From positions 1 through 64,000 of the forward strand of contig NZ_JAMOLN010000029.1 of NCBI RefSeq assembly GCF_024448165.1: a stretch of DNA of 64,000 bases. The letters are read 5' to 3'. This stretch comes from Streptomyces longispororuber. Its GTDB lineage: Bacteria > Actinomycetota > Actinomycetes > Streptomycetales > Streptomycetaceae. The translations under genes and the position numbers were made by a program. Below the pieces are notes generated by a model. That model searched no databases. It was not told the DNA's origin and saw only the letters and a program-made list of their open reading frames with translations. Numbering within the stretch: the stretch's first letter is position 1; the number at the start of each line of letters is the position of its first letter. Shown piece by piece: positions 1 through 9,243 of this stretch.

Positions 1-155
1 GTGCCGTTCGGTTCAGTGCTGTTCAGCAGGACCCCGGGGGCCTACGGCGCGGCGTGCCGCGGAACTGTCGGAAGTACCGTAGGTGGGCGGGAAAGGGTGA
101 CATTGTCTGTGCGCGCACCGGTTCTGACCTGGGGGTGCATCACGGTGCCCGAGCG
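1..155. other. Left-edge intergenic stretch
   Basis: No convincing gene is visible between the window edge and the stop codon of the AraC-type gene at 156. Reading frames crossing this stretch have Arg/Pro/Gly-rich shadow composition. It is the 3' flank of the leftward AraC gene, and I see no strong hairpin or promoter in it. Confidence 0.4.
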
Positions 156-1175
156 TCAGGCGTCGACCAGACGGGCCGGCGGGATCGTCAACTCCTGGGC
201 CCCGCGCCACTCGCGGGGCGAGATCCCGTACGCGGCCCGGAACACCCGGCTGAAATGGGCGGCACTGGTGAATCCCCAGCGGCTCGCGATCGCCGCGATC
301 GTGGCGTGCCGGTGGACGGTGAGGGCGCGCCGGCACTCCTCCAGCCGGCGGCGCTGGATCCAGCGGCCGACCGTCGCGTCCTCGCTCTCGAACAGTTTGT
401 GCAGGTAGCGCAGGGAGATGTGATGGTCCGCGGCGATGGACTGCGGGCTCAGATCGGGGTCCGCGAGGCGCTCGTCGATGTAGGCCTTGATGCGCAGGAG
501 CAGGGCCCTGTTCCCGCCGGCCGATTCCGTGGCCGTGTTGCCGAGCACCTCGTCGGTCAGGACACCGAGCAGGTCGACGACGTTACGGGCCATCAGCTCG
601 CCGACGCGCGACGGATAGGTGCCGGCGCCGTCCACGAAGCCGGACAGGAACGGCGAGATCAGGCCCGCGAGCGGGGAGTCGGCGGCCAGCGGCCGGGCGG
701 TGATCTGCGCGATGTCGGAATCGCTCAGGCCCAGGGCGTGCCGCGGAAGCGCCAGCGACTTGGTGCGGAAGGACTGGGGCAGGTGCAGTCTGACCGGGCG
801 CGCGAGGTCGTAGACGGCTATGTCTCCCGGCCGCAGAACCGCCTCGCGGCCATCCTGTTCGAGACGGGCGACGCCCTGGTCCAGCAGCTTCACGACCACG
901 TACTCGTCCTGGCCGTCCTGGCGGGCCTGACGGAGGGTGCGCAAGGCGTCCTGGCAGTCGCCGGTCACGGTCACGGCCCGCAACCGGTTGAGCGGCGTCG
1001 CACGGATCGTGCCGTGCCGCACTTCCTCGGGAACGGAGATGTGCACGGCCCCGAAGGTGCGGGACAGCGCGTCGCGCCAGTACGCGCGCCTGTGCGAGGC
1101 AGGCAGGGAAGCGACGGTGTCGTAACTGCCGAGGGCGACACTGTCCACGTTCCCTTCCTGAGGATCCGGCGCCAT
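156..1175 (-). CDS. AraC-family transcriptional regulator with AraC-binding-like sensor domain
   Basis: This is a one-component DNA-binding regulator of about 339 residues. The N-terminal two thirds has the look of the AraC-binding-like cupin domain (YWRDALSRTFG near the start; repeated basic, all-beta stretches). The C-terminal ~100 residues carry the double helix-turn-helix: first helix pair around SLRYLHKLFESEDATVGRWI, second around IASRWGFTSAAHFSRVFRAA, ending in ISPREWR. ATG 1175 has AAAGG eight bases upstream. An in-frame GTG at 1148 has an even better site (AGGAAGGG), so the protein may be nine residues shorter. It lies downstream of and parallel to the binding-lipoprotein gene. The effector is unknown. 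Confidence 0.85.
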   Translation of the reverse strand: MAPDPQEGNVDSVALGSYDTVASLPASHRRAYWRDALSRTFGAVHISVPEEVRHGTIRATPLNRLRAVTVTGDCQDALRTLRQARQDGQDEYVVVKLLDQGVARLEQDGREAVLRPGDIAVYDLARPVRLHLPQSFRTKSLALPRHALGLSDSDIAQITARPLAADSPLAGLISPFLSGFVDGAGTYPSRVGELMARNVVDLLGVLTDEVLGNTATESAGGNRALLLRIKAYIDERLADPDLSPQSIAADHHISLRYLHKLFESEDATVGRWIQRRRLEECRRALTVHRHATIAAIASRWGFTSAAHFSRVFRAAYGISPREWRGAQELTIPPARLVDA

Positions 1176-1287
1176 GGTGACTGCCTTTCGACTCGTGAGC
1201 CTGGGGCACCACGGTGTCAGCGGGCCGGGCGCGGCGCATCGCGTGAACCCGCTAGATCGGCGCGTCACCGCCCCGGGCCCCGTCAGA

Positions 1288-2559
1288 TCAGTCGGTGGTC
1301 GCGGTGCGCTGCGCCTGCCGGAGGGCCTGCTCCGGGGTCTGCCGCCCGGTCAGCGCGGACTGGATCGCGGTGTAGATGCCGGTCGCGGCCCGGGGCCAGC
1401 GGACGCCGAGTTCGGCGGTGCGGACGCGTGCGCCGCCGACGTTCCGCACGAACACGGACATGGCCGGATTCTGCTCGGCGTACTGGGCGGCGACCGCGGT
1501 GCGCGAGGGCACGGTGTGGTGCTGTCCGGCCAGCTTGAGCTGGTTCGAGGGGCTGTTGATGCAGGTGAGGACCTGGGCGGCCTTCTTCTGCCGTTCCGCG
1601 GAGCCGCTGCGCGGCACGGTCCAGACCTCGCCGCCGAGCGGGGTGACGGGAGTCTGTCCGGCCCGCGGCACGGGGACGGGTGCGACACCCCACTCCAGGT
1701 CCGGGTCCTCGTCGAGCGCGGGGATGCGCCACGGTCCATTGATCATCATGGCCGTGCGGCCGGCGGCGAACTGATCGTGGACGTCGGCCTGCGTCCAGTT
1801 CAGGACCGACTTCGACATGGACCCGCTGCGCACCAGATCGGTCCAGAGCCGCAGGGCCTGGGCGGCCTGCGGGCTGTCCAGCTGCCGTTCGTCGCCGCCG
1901 TTGGACCACAGGAAGGGCAGGAACTGCCAGGCGCTCTCGAACGTGGGATTCGCGTCGACGGCCATGCCGTAGCGGTCGCCGTCGGTCAGGCGGGCGGCGG
2001 CCGTCCGCACCTCGTCCCAGGTCCGCGGGACGGGGACGCCGGCCTCGGCGAGCATCTTCTTGTTGTAGAAGAGCGCGAGCGTGCTGACGTAGGGGGCGAG
2101 CCCGTACACCTTCCCGTCGTACGTGCCCGCCGACAGGATGCCGTCGGCGAAGCCACGGGTGTCGACGTCGTACTGCTCCAGCGGCGTCAGGGCCCCGCTC
2201 TGCGCGATCTGTTGGAGGTCGGCGTTGTCGATCATCAGCAGGTCCGGCAGGGTGCGCGCCGACGCCTGCCGCAGGATGCGGGGGACGAGATCGGCCGGCG
2301 GGACGCTCGTCTGCTCGACCTCGACGTCCGCATCCCGGCCGCAGGCGGCCAGCAGGTCGCCCCACTGCCGGTGCTCGGACGCGTCCGTGTAGTAGTCGAG
2401 CACGGTGAGGGAGGTGGCCTTGCCGGCCGGCTCGCCGGAGCATCCGACGGCGGCCAGGACCAGCGCTGTCGTGGCGGCGGCCAGCCGTGCGGCGAGTGGG
2501 CCCGGGCGTCGGGTCCGACGACGGCCTGCGCGGCGTACTGGAGGACTGTTGGTGGCCAC
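1288..2559 (-). CDS. Solitary extracellular solute-binding lipoprotein (family 1, sugar ABC type)
   Basis: Predicted substrate-binding lipoprotein of an ABC importer, 423 residues, anchored outside the membrane. An Arg-rich n-region and hydrophobic h-region end in the lipobox LAAVGC with Cys40 as the lipidation site. The body has family-1 hallmarks: LTVLDYYTDASEHRQWGDLLAAC early, SLALFYNKKMLAEAGVPVPRTWDE-type segment in the middle (FYNKKML), and ALNGPWR-like MMINGPWRIP before the hinge. The start is GTG with GGAAG ten bases upstream. No permease or ATPase gene lies beside it, so it must use distant or shared membrane components. Ligand is unknown; sugars or oligosaccharides are usual for this family. 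Confidence 0.85.
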   Translation of the reverse strand: MATNSPPVRRAGRRRTRRPGPLAARLAAATTALVLAAVGCSGEPAGKATSLTVLDYYTDASEHRQWGDLLAACGRDADVEVEQTSVPPADLVPRILRQASARTLPDLLMIDNADLQQIAQSGALTPLEQYDVDTRGFADGILSAGTYDGKVYGLAPYVSTLALFYNKKMLAEAGVPVPRTWDEVRTAAARLTDGDRYGMAVDANPTFESAWQFLPFLWSNGGDERQLDSPQAAQALRLWTDLVRSGSMSKSVLNWTQADVHDQFAAGRTAMMINGPWRIPALDEDPDLEWGVAPVPVPRAGQTPVTPLGGEVWTVPRSGSAERQKKAAQVLTCINSPSNQLKLAGQHHTVPSRTAVAAQYAEQNPAMSVFVRNVGGARVRTAELGVRWPRAATGIYTAIQSALTGRQTPEQALRQAQRTATTD

Positions 2560-2619
2560 GTCCGGAGGCTTCCGTTCAGAGGTGCGGCAAGGGGGTTCTG
2601 CGCTGCAGATTATGCCGTG

Positions 2620-3333
2620 TCATTCCCTCTGACCTGCAGCTTCCTGGATCATCGTGGCCACGGCCGAGGGGTGTGACCGGGCGACGGCGTGCGAGGCGTC
2701 CACGAGGTGCTCGGTGGCCGCCATGCGCTGGGCCATGAAGCGCTGGGCCGTGGGATGGACGATGCGGTCGGCGCTCGTGACGGCGTACCAGCAGGGCTGC
2801 GCCGCCCAGGCCGGCGGGCCCGACCGGTCGGCCAGTGCGGCGCGGGCGATCGGGCGCTGCGCCGCGGACAGCGCCGCCACCTGTTCGGGCGGCAGGCCCG
2901 CGGCGTAGAGCCGGGCGAACTCCTCGTCGTTCAGCCGGAGTTCGCCGAAGGCCGGGGCGGCGGCGGTGAAGCCGGCCGCGGCCACGGGGGCCGGCGCGAA
3001 CCGGTCCATGACGTCCAGGACGCACTCGCCGTCGTCGAGGCCGAACCCGGCGACGTAGCAGAGGGCGACGACGTGATCGGTGCCGACCGAGGCCTGGCTG
3101 ATGACCGCGCCGCTGTAGTCGTGGCCGACGAGGACGACCGGGCCGTCGATGTCCCGGACCACCGCACGGACGTGAGCGGCGTCCTGCGCCAGTCCGCGCA
3201 GGGGGACGGCCGGGGTGCGCACGGTCACTCCGGCGGAGTGCAGCAGGTGGCCGACCCCGGCCCAGATCGAGGTGTCCGCGAACGCGCCGTGCACCAGGAC
3301 GGCGGTCGGCGGCGTGGAACGGTGGGGATACAT
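2620..3333 (-). CDS. Alpha/beta hydrolase with Asp at the nucleophile position
   Basis: Small alpha/beta-fold hydrolase of 237 residues. The oxyanion-side motif VLVHGAF lies at residues 12-18, an acid candidate in TSADRIVHP, and the catalytic-His candidate in DASHAVARSHP near the C-terminus. The nucleophile elbow reads GHDYSG, putting Asp72 where most esterases have Ser. Asp nucleophiles are known in haloalkane dehalogenases and epoxide hydrolases, but relatives of this kind can also be non-hydrolytic. ATG 3333 is chosen because GGAGGTC lies about ten bases upstream and conservation begins at the next residues; the longer upstream reading is low-complexity. Substrate unknown. Confidence 0.85.
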   Translation of the reverse strand: MYPHRSTPPTAVLVHGAFADTSIWAGVGHLLHSAGVTVRTPAVPLRGLAQDAAHVRAVVRDIDGPVVLVGHDYSGAVISQASVGTDHVVALCYVAGFGLDDGECVLDVMDRFAPAPVAAAGFTAAAPAFGELRLNDEEFARLYAAGLPPEQVAALSAAQRPIARAALADRSGPPAWAAQPCWYAVTSADRIVHPTAQRFMAQRMAATEHLVDASHAVARSHPSAVATMIQEAAGQRE

Positions 3334-3451
3334 GCCCGGGTGACCTCCGGACGTCGACGGTGACGAGCGTGGTGGGAACGACCAGCCAAATGCCTCGGGC
3401 ACGGCGGTACATCGCGTGAACGTACCAACCTGTCTGCCCGGTCGGCCGCGT

Positions 3452-6178
3452 TCAGTCGGCGTCCGGCAGGGCCGTGACCAGATTGGCGAGCTGGACCCGG
3501 GAATTGACCGACAGCTTGCGGAACACAGCGGTCAGATGGGTGTTGACCGTGTGCGGGGAGAGGACGAGCAGGTCGGCGGCCGACCGGTTGGTGTGTCCCT
3601 GGGCGACCAGGCGGGCGATCTTCTTCTCGGAGGCGGTCAGCGCCGCCCAGCCCTGGACGGGGCGCGGGGCGGCTACCGCGCGGCGGCTGCCCAGGGCGCG
3701 TCTGGCGTGCGCCGCCTCGCCGTGGGCGCCGCACGCGGAGAACAGGTCGCGGGCCAGGGTCAGTGCGGCCGACGCCCGGTCCTTCTCGCCGGCTGCCAGC
3801 AGCGCATGGCCCAGATCGGCGTGCGCGGCCGCCCGGAGCAGGGGGCGGGGGCCGCTGTCGAGGAGCTTCGCGGCGTGTTCGAGCAGGACCGGGTCACCGG
3901 TCACGAGGGCGCGGGCCTGGACGGCGAGGCCGGCCGCGGTGGGCACGGCCGGGTTGCGGTCCGCGTGCGCCTCGGCCTGCGCCGCCAGGTCCTCCGCCAG
4001 CTCGTGCGCTCCGCCGCGCAGTGCGGTGCGCACCGCTGCCGCGACCCCGTTGCGCAGCAGCCGCCAGCGCAGGAACGGGTTCGCCCGCTGGACGTCCCGG
4101 ATGCGGTCGACGGCCCGGTCGATGTCGCCGTCGGCCTCGGCGTGCAGGGCCTCCAGGAACCGCACGGCGGCGGTGTTGCCGGGATTCGGCTTGGCCGCGA
4201 GGCCCGCCTGCGCCGCGGCCAAGTGCTGCCGGGCCGTCTCGTTCTCCCCGCGCATCAGGGCGATCCGGGAGCGCAGCACACGCCCGTTCACCTGCTGGAC
4301 GGAGACCCGCACCTCGTTCTCCAGACGCTCCATGGTCACGAGGGCTGCCTCCGCGTCGTCGAGCCGCCCGAGCCCCAGATCGTGCTGGCTGCGGGCCCAC
4401 TCCAGCATCGCCTGGCGGATCACCGTGGCGTCGGACGCCCGCAGGAGCAGGCGCTCGCCGGATCCGAAGTCGTCGCGGTGCAGGTGCGCGACGATCGCCT
4501 CGGGCAGGAAGGCGGGATCGAGTGTGCTCAGCGCCGTGAAACGGTCGAGGGCGGCAGCGCTGTCCCCGGCGTTCTGGGCGATCTCGCCCAGCGAGGACAG
4601 GGCGAGGAGATGCGCCTCACGGTCGCCGGCGGCGGTGGCGGCCCGCAGCGCGGCCTCGCCGGCCTCGCGGGCCGCGTCCAGGTCCTGTTCGCGGGAGAGG
4701 GACAGCGCATGGTGTGCGGCGAGCCGTGCCGAGATCTCGGAGGAGGCGCCGAGCACGGTGAGTGCCGCCTCAGTCCTGCGGCGCAGCTCACTGGCGAGGT
4801 CCATGGCCCACAACGTCCCGCCCAGCGCCGCCTGGAGCCGGCCGAACTCCTCCAGCGGGGGCCGCTCCGCGAGGAGCCGGTCGCCCGTCGCCAGCGCTTC
4901 CCGGTTCCGGCCCGCCTGTGTCAGGTACCGGATGGCCGACTCGCCCACGGTGAAGCGGAGCGGACGGGCCACCGGCACCAGATCCAGGGCGTGTGTCATC
5001 AGGTCGGCGGCAGGACCGGGCGTGACGGGCACGATGTCGTCGGCGGCGCGCCGCAGCAGCGCCACGGCCTCCTCGTCGCCGGTCGTGGCTCCCTTGAGGA
5101 TGTGCGGCACCGCGTCGATCGGCCGGCGCTCGGCGGCCACCATGATGCGCGCGGCCTCGCGGTGCAGCGCCGTCCGGGCCGACCGGGGGATGTCGGCGTA
5201 GACGGCCTGCCGCAGCAGGTCGTGGCGGAAGACGAGTTGCTCGCCGTCGTCGTCCAGGAGCCCGGTGCGGACGGCTTCGTCGAGGGCCGTGAGCAGGGAC
5301 GCGACCGGCCGGCCGCACAGCGTGGCGGCGTCGCGGAAGGCGAACGTGCGCCCGAGGACCGAGCCCATCTGCAGGAAGCGCAGGGTGTCCGGGTGCAGCG
5401 AGCCAAGCCTGCCGCGCACACCGACGACGAGACCGGACGGTACGTCGCCGTCTCCGACGGCAGGCAGCCCGGCGAGCATCTCGACGGCCAGGAACGGGTT
5501 GCCGCCCGCGCCGTCGAGCAGGTCCCGCACGCGTCGGCCGATGGACGACCCGAGGGTGTCCCCGGCGAGCTGGGTGACGGCCGAAGCGGAGAGCGGGCCC
5601 AAAGGGACGGTGACGGTGGGCAGTTGGGCCTCCGCGGCCGCGGCGACGCCCTCGGCCGGTCCCGAGGCGTCAGGGCGTGCGGTCAGCAGCCACAGCACGG
5701 GCGAGGTCCGGAGCCGGGCCGGCAGCTGCTGCAGCGCGAACCGGCTGAGCGGGTCGGCCCACTGCGCGTCGTCCAGGCTGATCAGTACGGGCATCCGGAC
5801 GGCCCGGTTCTCGATCGCTTCGGCCAGCCGTTCCACCAGCCAGATGCCCTGGTCGGGTCGGTGGGCCAGATCCGCGAAGGCTTCGCGGGACAGCAGGGGC
5901 CGGTCGCCGTGCAGAACGCAGGCGGCCAGCGAGGAGAGCGGCACCATGCGGTGCAGTTCGTCGGCCCGGCCGACGCCGACGGAGAATCCGGCCGCCTCCG
6001 CCCGGGCGACGGTCTCCGTGAGCAGGGTGGTCTTGCCGATGCCCGGCTCGCCCCGCAGCAGGGCCAGACGGCCGCTGCCGTCGCGGGCCACGGAGCGGAT
6101 CAGATCGTCGAGCAGAGCGAGCTCGGCCTCACGGCCGCGCAGACCGCTACGGGACAGGGATCCGTCCGCTTCTCCCAT
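3452..6178 (-). CDS. LAL-type LuxR regulator (large ATP-binding, MalT-like)
   Basis: Large one-component activator of 908 residues. The N-terminus has a STAND-type ATPase: Walker A GEPGIGKT at residues 43-50 and a Walker B region ISLDDAQWADP. The middle is a helical, TPR-like repeat region rich in Ala and Leu. The C-terminus is a LuxR helix-turn-helix: LTASEKKIARLVAQGHTNRSAADLLVLSPHTVNTH, ending near SRVQLANLV. LAL proteins typically activate a pathway, often for natural products or sugar use, after sensing a ligand. It is divergent from the chloroperoxidase-like hydrolase at 6379, its most likely local target; the 200-bp gap between them has two palindromes. Confidence 0.92.
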   Translation of the reverse strand: MGEADGSLSRSGLRGREAELALLDDLIRSVARDGSGRLALLRGEPGIGKTTLLTETVARAEAAGFSVGVGRADELHRMVPLSSLAACVLHGDRPLLSREAFADLAHRPDQGIWLVERLAEAIENRAVRMPVLISLDDAQWADPLSRFALQQLPARLRTSPVLWLLTARPDASGPAEGVAAAAEAQLPTVTVPLGPLSASAVTQLAGDTLGSSIGRRVRDLLDGAGGNPFLAVEMLAGLPAVGDGDVPSGLVVGVRGRLGSLHPDTLRFLQMGSVLGRTFAFRDAATLCGRPVASLLTALDEAVRTGLLDDDGEQLVFRHDLLRQAVYADIPRSARTALHREAARIMVAAERRPIDAVPHILKGATTGDEEAVALLRRAADDIVPVTPGPAADLMTHALDLVPVARPLRFTVGESAIRYLTQAGRNREALATGDRLLAERPPLEEFGRLQAALGGTLWAMDLASELRRRTEAALTVLGASSEISARLAAHHALSLSREQDLDAAREAGEAALRAATAAGDREAHLLALSSLGEIAQNAGDSAAALDRFTALSTLDPAFLPEAIVAHLHRDDFGSGERLLLRASDATVIRQAMLEWARSQHDLGLGRLDDAEAALVTMERLENEVRVSVQQVNGRVLRSRIALMRGENETARQHLAAAQAGLAAKPNPGNTAAVRFLEALHAEADGDIDRAVDRIRDVQRANPFLRWRLLRNGVAAAVRTALRGGAHELAEDLAAQAEAHADRNPAVPTAAGLAVQARALVTGDPVLLEHAAKLLDSGPRPLLRAAAHADLGHALLAAGEKDRASAALTLARDLFSACGAHGEAAHARRALGSRRAVAAPRPVQGWAALTASEKKIARLVAQGHTNRSAADLLVLSPHTVNTHLTAVFRKLSVNSRVQLANLVTALPDAD

Positions 6179-6215
6179 GCTTGTTCCCGTTTGCGCTCGC
6201 CGCCGATTTGACCCT

Positions 6216-6225
6216 CAGTGCACTG
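6216..6225. promoter_or_regulatory. Perfect 10-bp palindrome CAGTGCACTG in divergent promoter region
   Basis: A self-complementary ten-base site lies between the divergent LAL gene and the hydrolase gene, 38 bases upstream of the LAL start codon. It could be an operator for the LAL protein or another dimeric regulator. Assignment is inference only. Confidence 0.35.
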
Positions 6226-6234
6226 TAACTGGTC

Positions 6235-6248
6235 CATGCGTGCGCATG
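6235..6248. promoter_or_regulatory. Inverted repeat CATGCG-TG-CGCATG in divergent promoter region
   Basis: Perfect six-base arms around two bases, ten bases from the preceding palindrome, about one helical turn centre to centre plus a half. It lies in the shared promoter region of the LAL regulator and the alpha/beta hydrolase and is a candidate operator. Confidence 0.4.
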
Positions 6249-6249
6249 A

Positions 6250-7215
<966 letters not shown>

Positions 7216-7219
7216 ACGA

Positions 7220-7255
7220 CCTTTCCGTGCCGCCCGGTTGGGCGGCACGGAAAGG
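7220..7255 (+). terminator. Rho-independent-type hairpin terminator after hydrolase gene
   Basis: Perfect 15-base-pair stem (CCTTTCCGTGCCGCC against GGCGGCACGGAAAGG) with a six-base loop begins four bases after the hydrolase stop codon. There is no U-tract, as is normal in Streptomyces. Confidence 0.85.
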
Positions 7256-7386
7256 ACCCGGAGAGGACCGCACCGCCCCCGCCCTCACCCGCCTCGACGC
7301 GGCGATCCGCCGCGCTTCCGGTGGAAGCCGCTCCGAAGGGCGGGCCGTCGGCCAAGCCCTGGCCAGTGGTGGAAGGATCCCGACCC

Positions 7387-8634
7387 ATGACTCTCTCGTC
7401 TCGTATCACCATGCCGGGCCAGGTCTGGTCGGTGGCCGCGCAGGACGCGGCCGGGCCGCTGTATGTCACCAGCTATGGGGCGAGCCCGCTGGAGACGGTC
7501 GTGACGTTGGTGGACGGGGCGGGCGAGGTGGCGTGGGAGCGGACCTTCGCCGGGACCGGGCGGCCGCGGTCCCGGCTGTCCGAGGACGGCACCTTGTGGC
7601 TCGCTGTCCTGCAGGGGAGCGGCCGGGCCCTGGAGGGCATCGGGGCCGACGGGACCGCGCACCGGACCGTCGTGCCCGAATGCGAGCCCGGCGAGGAGAT
7701 CGGCGCGTTCGTCCTGCTCGACGACGGGTTCCTCGTCGCCTGGGCCGGCGCCTCCGGCATCCTGCGGACCTCGGAGGATGGGCGAACTGCCGCTTCCCGT
7801 CCGCGTGTTGCTCGCTACACGTGGGAAGGGGCCTGCCTGTGGTCCACGCCGATCGTGATGGGAGCCCTTTCCCATCCGGGAGTGCAGGGGATGAGCGCAC
7901 GGACCGGCTGGGAGGTGCGTCCTCTGCAGCCCTGGGTGCCGGAAGAGGTGGACGTCGACCACTGGGAGCCGCTGCTCGTCTCGGGCGACAGGGTGGCGGC
8001 CGGTTACGTCGACGCTCGGGGCGGGATCGGGCGGACCTTCTTCCTCGACCTCGCCGATGGAGCGGTCGTCTCCGTCACCTCCCCGGCGCCCTCGGGCCGG
8101 AAGGCGATAGCAGGACCTGGTGAGTTCCTGATCGGGTCCCAGGGATACGGGGAGTTCACCACGGGCCGCTACGACCGCGAGGGCGACGTCACTGTCAGGT
8201 GGGCCAGCCACGGTGCCCTGCTCGTCGACGACGGGGGTACCGTCTGCGGCCCCGAGCTGGAGAACCGTCTGCCGTCGCGGTCACGGTTCCGGCGGCTGGC
8301 GCCGGACGGCTCGCTCGTGGACGGGCCCGCACTGACGGGCTACTCCACGTCCTGTCCCGCGATGGACCGTGAGGGCACCGCCGTGTTCTGGCGCGACGGC
8401 AAGCTCATCGCCGTCGACGCGAACCTGGACGCACACGAGCTGTTCGCGAGGGAGGACGACGAAGGCCGGAACGTCCTCGGCCGCACCCTGCTGCTGGAGG
8501 GCGGCCGCGTCGTCGTGTCCGTGGGCGGTGAAGTCCTCGTGTTTCGCGGTCCGTCGGGGCCTCTTGCCGAGGGGCCGTGGCCGTGCGGTGATGCGAATCT
8601 CCGGGGGAATCCCGTGGTGAGCCGGCTTCCCTAG
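7387..8634 (+). CDS. Uncharacterised beta-propeller-like protein
   Basis: Protein of 415 residues that I cannot place in a named family. It has no signal peptide or membrane segment, so it is probably cytosolic. It is almost all predicted beta strand with recurring blade-like units, each a hydrophobic strand followed by a DG or GDG turn (VDGAGEVAWER, SEDGTLWLAV, GADGTAHRT, DREGTAVFWRDGKLIAVDA). That pattern suggests a PQQ/WD-like propeller of six or seven blades. ATG 7387 follows GGAAGGATC. It stands alone between a terminator and a convergent MerR gene. No catalytic motif is evident; a scaffolding or binding role is a guess. Confidence 0.75.
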   Translation: MTLSSRITMPGQVWSVAAQDAAGPLYVTSYGASPLETVVTLVDGAGEVAWERTFAGTGRPRSRLSEDGTLWLAVLQGSGRALEGIGADGTAHRTVVPECEPGEEIGAFVLLDDGFLVAWAGASGILRTSEDGRTAASRPRVARYTWEGACLWSTPIVMGALSHPGVQGMSARTGWEVRPLQPWVPEEVDVDHWEPLLVSGDRVAAGYVDARGGIGRTFFLDLADGAVVSVTSPAPSGRKAIAGPGEFLIGSQGYGEFTTGRYDREGDVTVRWASHGALLVDDGGTVCGPELENRLPSRSRFRRLAPDGSLVDGPALTGYSTSCPAMDREGTAVFWRDGKLIAVDANLDAHELFAREDDEGRNVLGRTLLLEGGRVVVSVGGEVLVFRGPSGPLAEGPWPCGDANLRGNPVVSRLP

Positions 8635-8741
8635 GGGCCCGGCAGTGGGGTCAGTCGGGTCGATCGGCCCCGACGGTCGCGGCCGAGGTGAGGCCCTCGG
8701 CGAACATCGTGAAGCTCGTCGAACCGATTCACCGGCGCATC

Positions 8742-9215
8742 CTACGGTTCCTCCGATGGTTCCTCCGACGGAGACGTGGGTGCGCCGATCCGCTCGGCGA
8801 TGAGGCGCCGGTAGTTGGGGCACTCGGTGACGTCCTCGTGCGTGCAGGTCAGGCCGCCTTCGATGAGTGCCAACGACGTCTGGGCCGCGGCGATTCTCGA
8901 GCGGAGCTCGTCGGCCTCGGTGCGCAGGATCCCGTGGCGGGTGGTGCGGTCCGCCGCGGTGGTGGAGAGGGCCCTGATGGTGTCCAGGCCGAGGCCGGCC
9001 TCCTTGAACACGAGGATCGTCGCCACGCGGGTGAGGTCGGTCCCGGTGTAGCGGCGGCGTCCGGCCGTGTCCCGTCCGGGGTGCAGCAGGCCCATCGACT
9101 CCCAGTGCCGCAGGACGTGGGTGGCGAGGCCGAACCGGGATGCGAGGGCGCCGATGCTCATCGTGGTGGCGCCGTCGTCGTCCCTGTGGTCTCCGTTGTC
9201 GCCGCTTGACTTCAT
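8742..9215 (-). CDS. MerR-family transcriptional regulator
   Basis: Regulator of 157 residues. The N-terminal winged HTH is clear (SIGALASRFGLATHVLRHWESMGLLHPGRD, then RRRYTGTDLTRV), followed by a dimerising helix (TEADELRSRIAAAQTSLALIEGG) and a C-terminal Cys/His-containing tail (CTHEDVTECPNYRRLIAE) that could bind a metal or thiol-reactive ligand. The likely start is ATG 9215, which lies inside a 22-bp near-palindrome that should be its own operator. A shorter start at ATG 9161, directly before the HTH, is possible. The gene is divergent from the methyltransferase at 9244, 28 bases away, the classic arrangement for MerR control. Confidence 0.9.
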   Translation of the reverse strand: MKSSGDNGDHRDDDGATTMSIGALASRFGLATHVLRHWESMGLLHPGRDTAGRRRYTGTDLTRVATILVFKEAGLGLDTIRALSTTAADRTTRHGILRTEADELRSRIAAAQTSLALIEGGLTCTHEDVTECPNYRRLIAERIGAPTSPSEEPSEEP

Positions 9216-9236
9216 GTCGACATTAAGTCGCAGGCT
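9206..9236 (+). promoter_or_regulatory. MerR-type promoter/operator (near-palindrome 9208-9229)
   Basis: Rightward -35 TTGACT (9206-9211) and -10-like CAGGCT (9231-9236) are separated by 19 bases, the over-long spacer typical of MerR-activated promoters. The spacer is filled by a 22-bp dyad with arms GACTTCATGTC and GACATTAAGTC, matching at ten of eleven base pairs. The predicted transcript start is at about 9243, right at the ATG of the methyltransferase (9244), so its mRNA is probably leaderless. Confidence 0.75.
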
Positions 9237-9243
9237 GAGGTGC

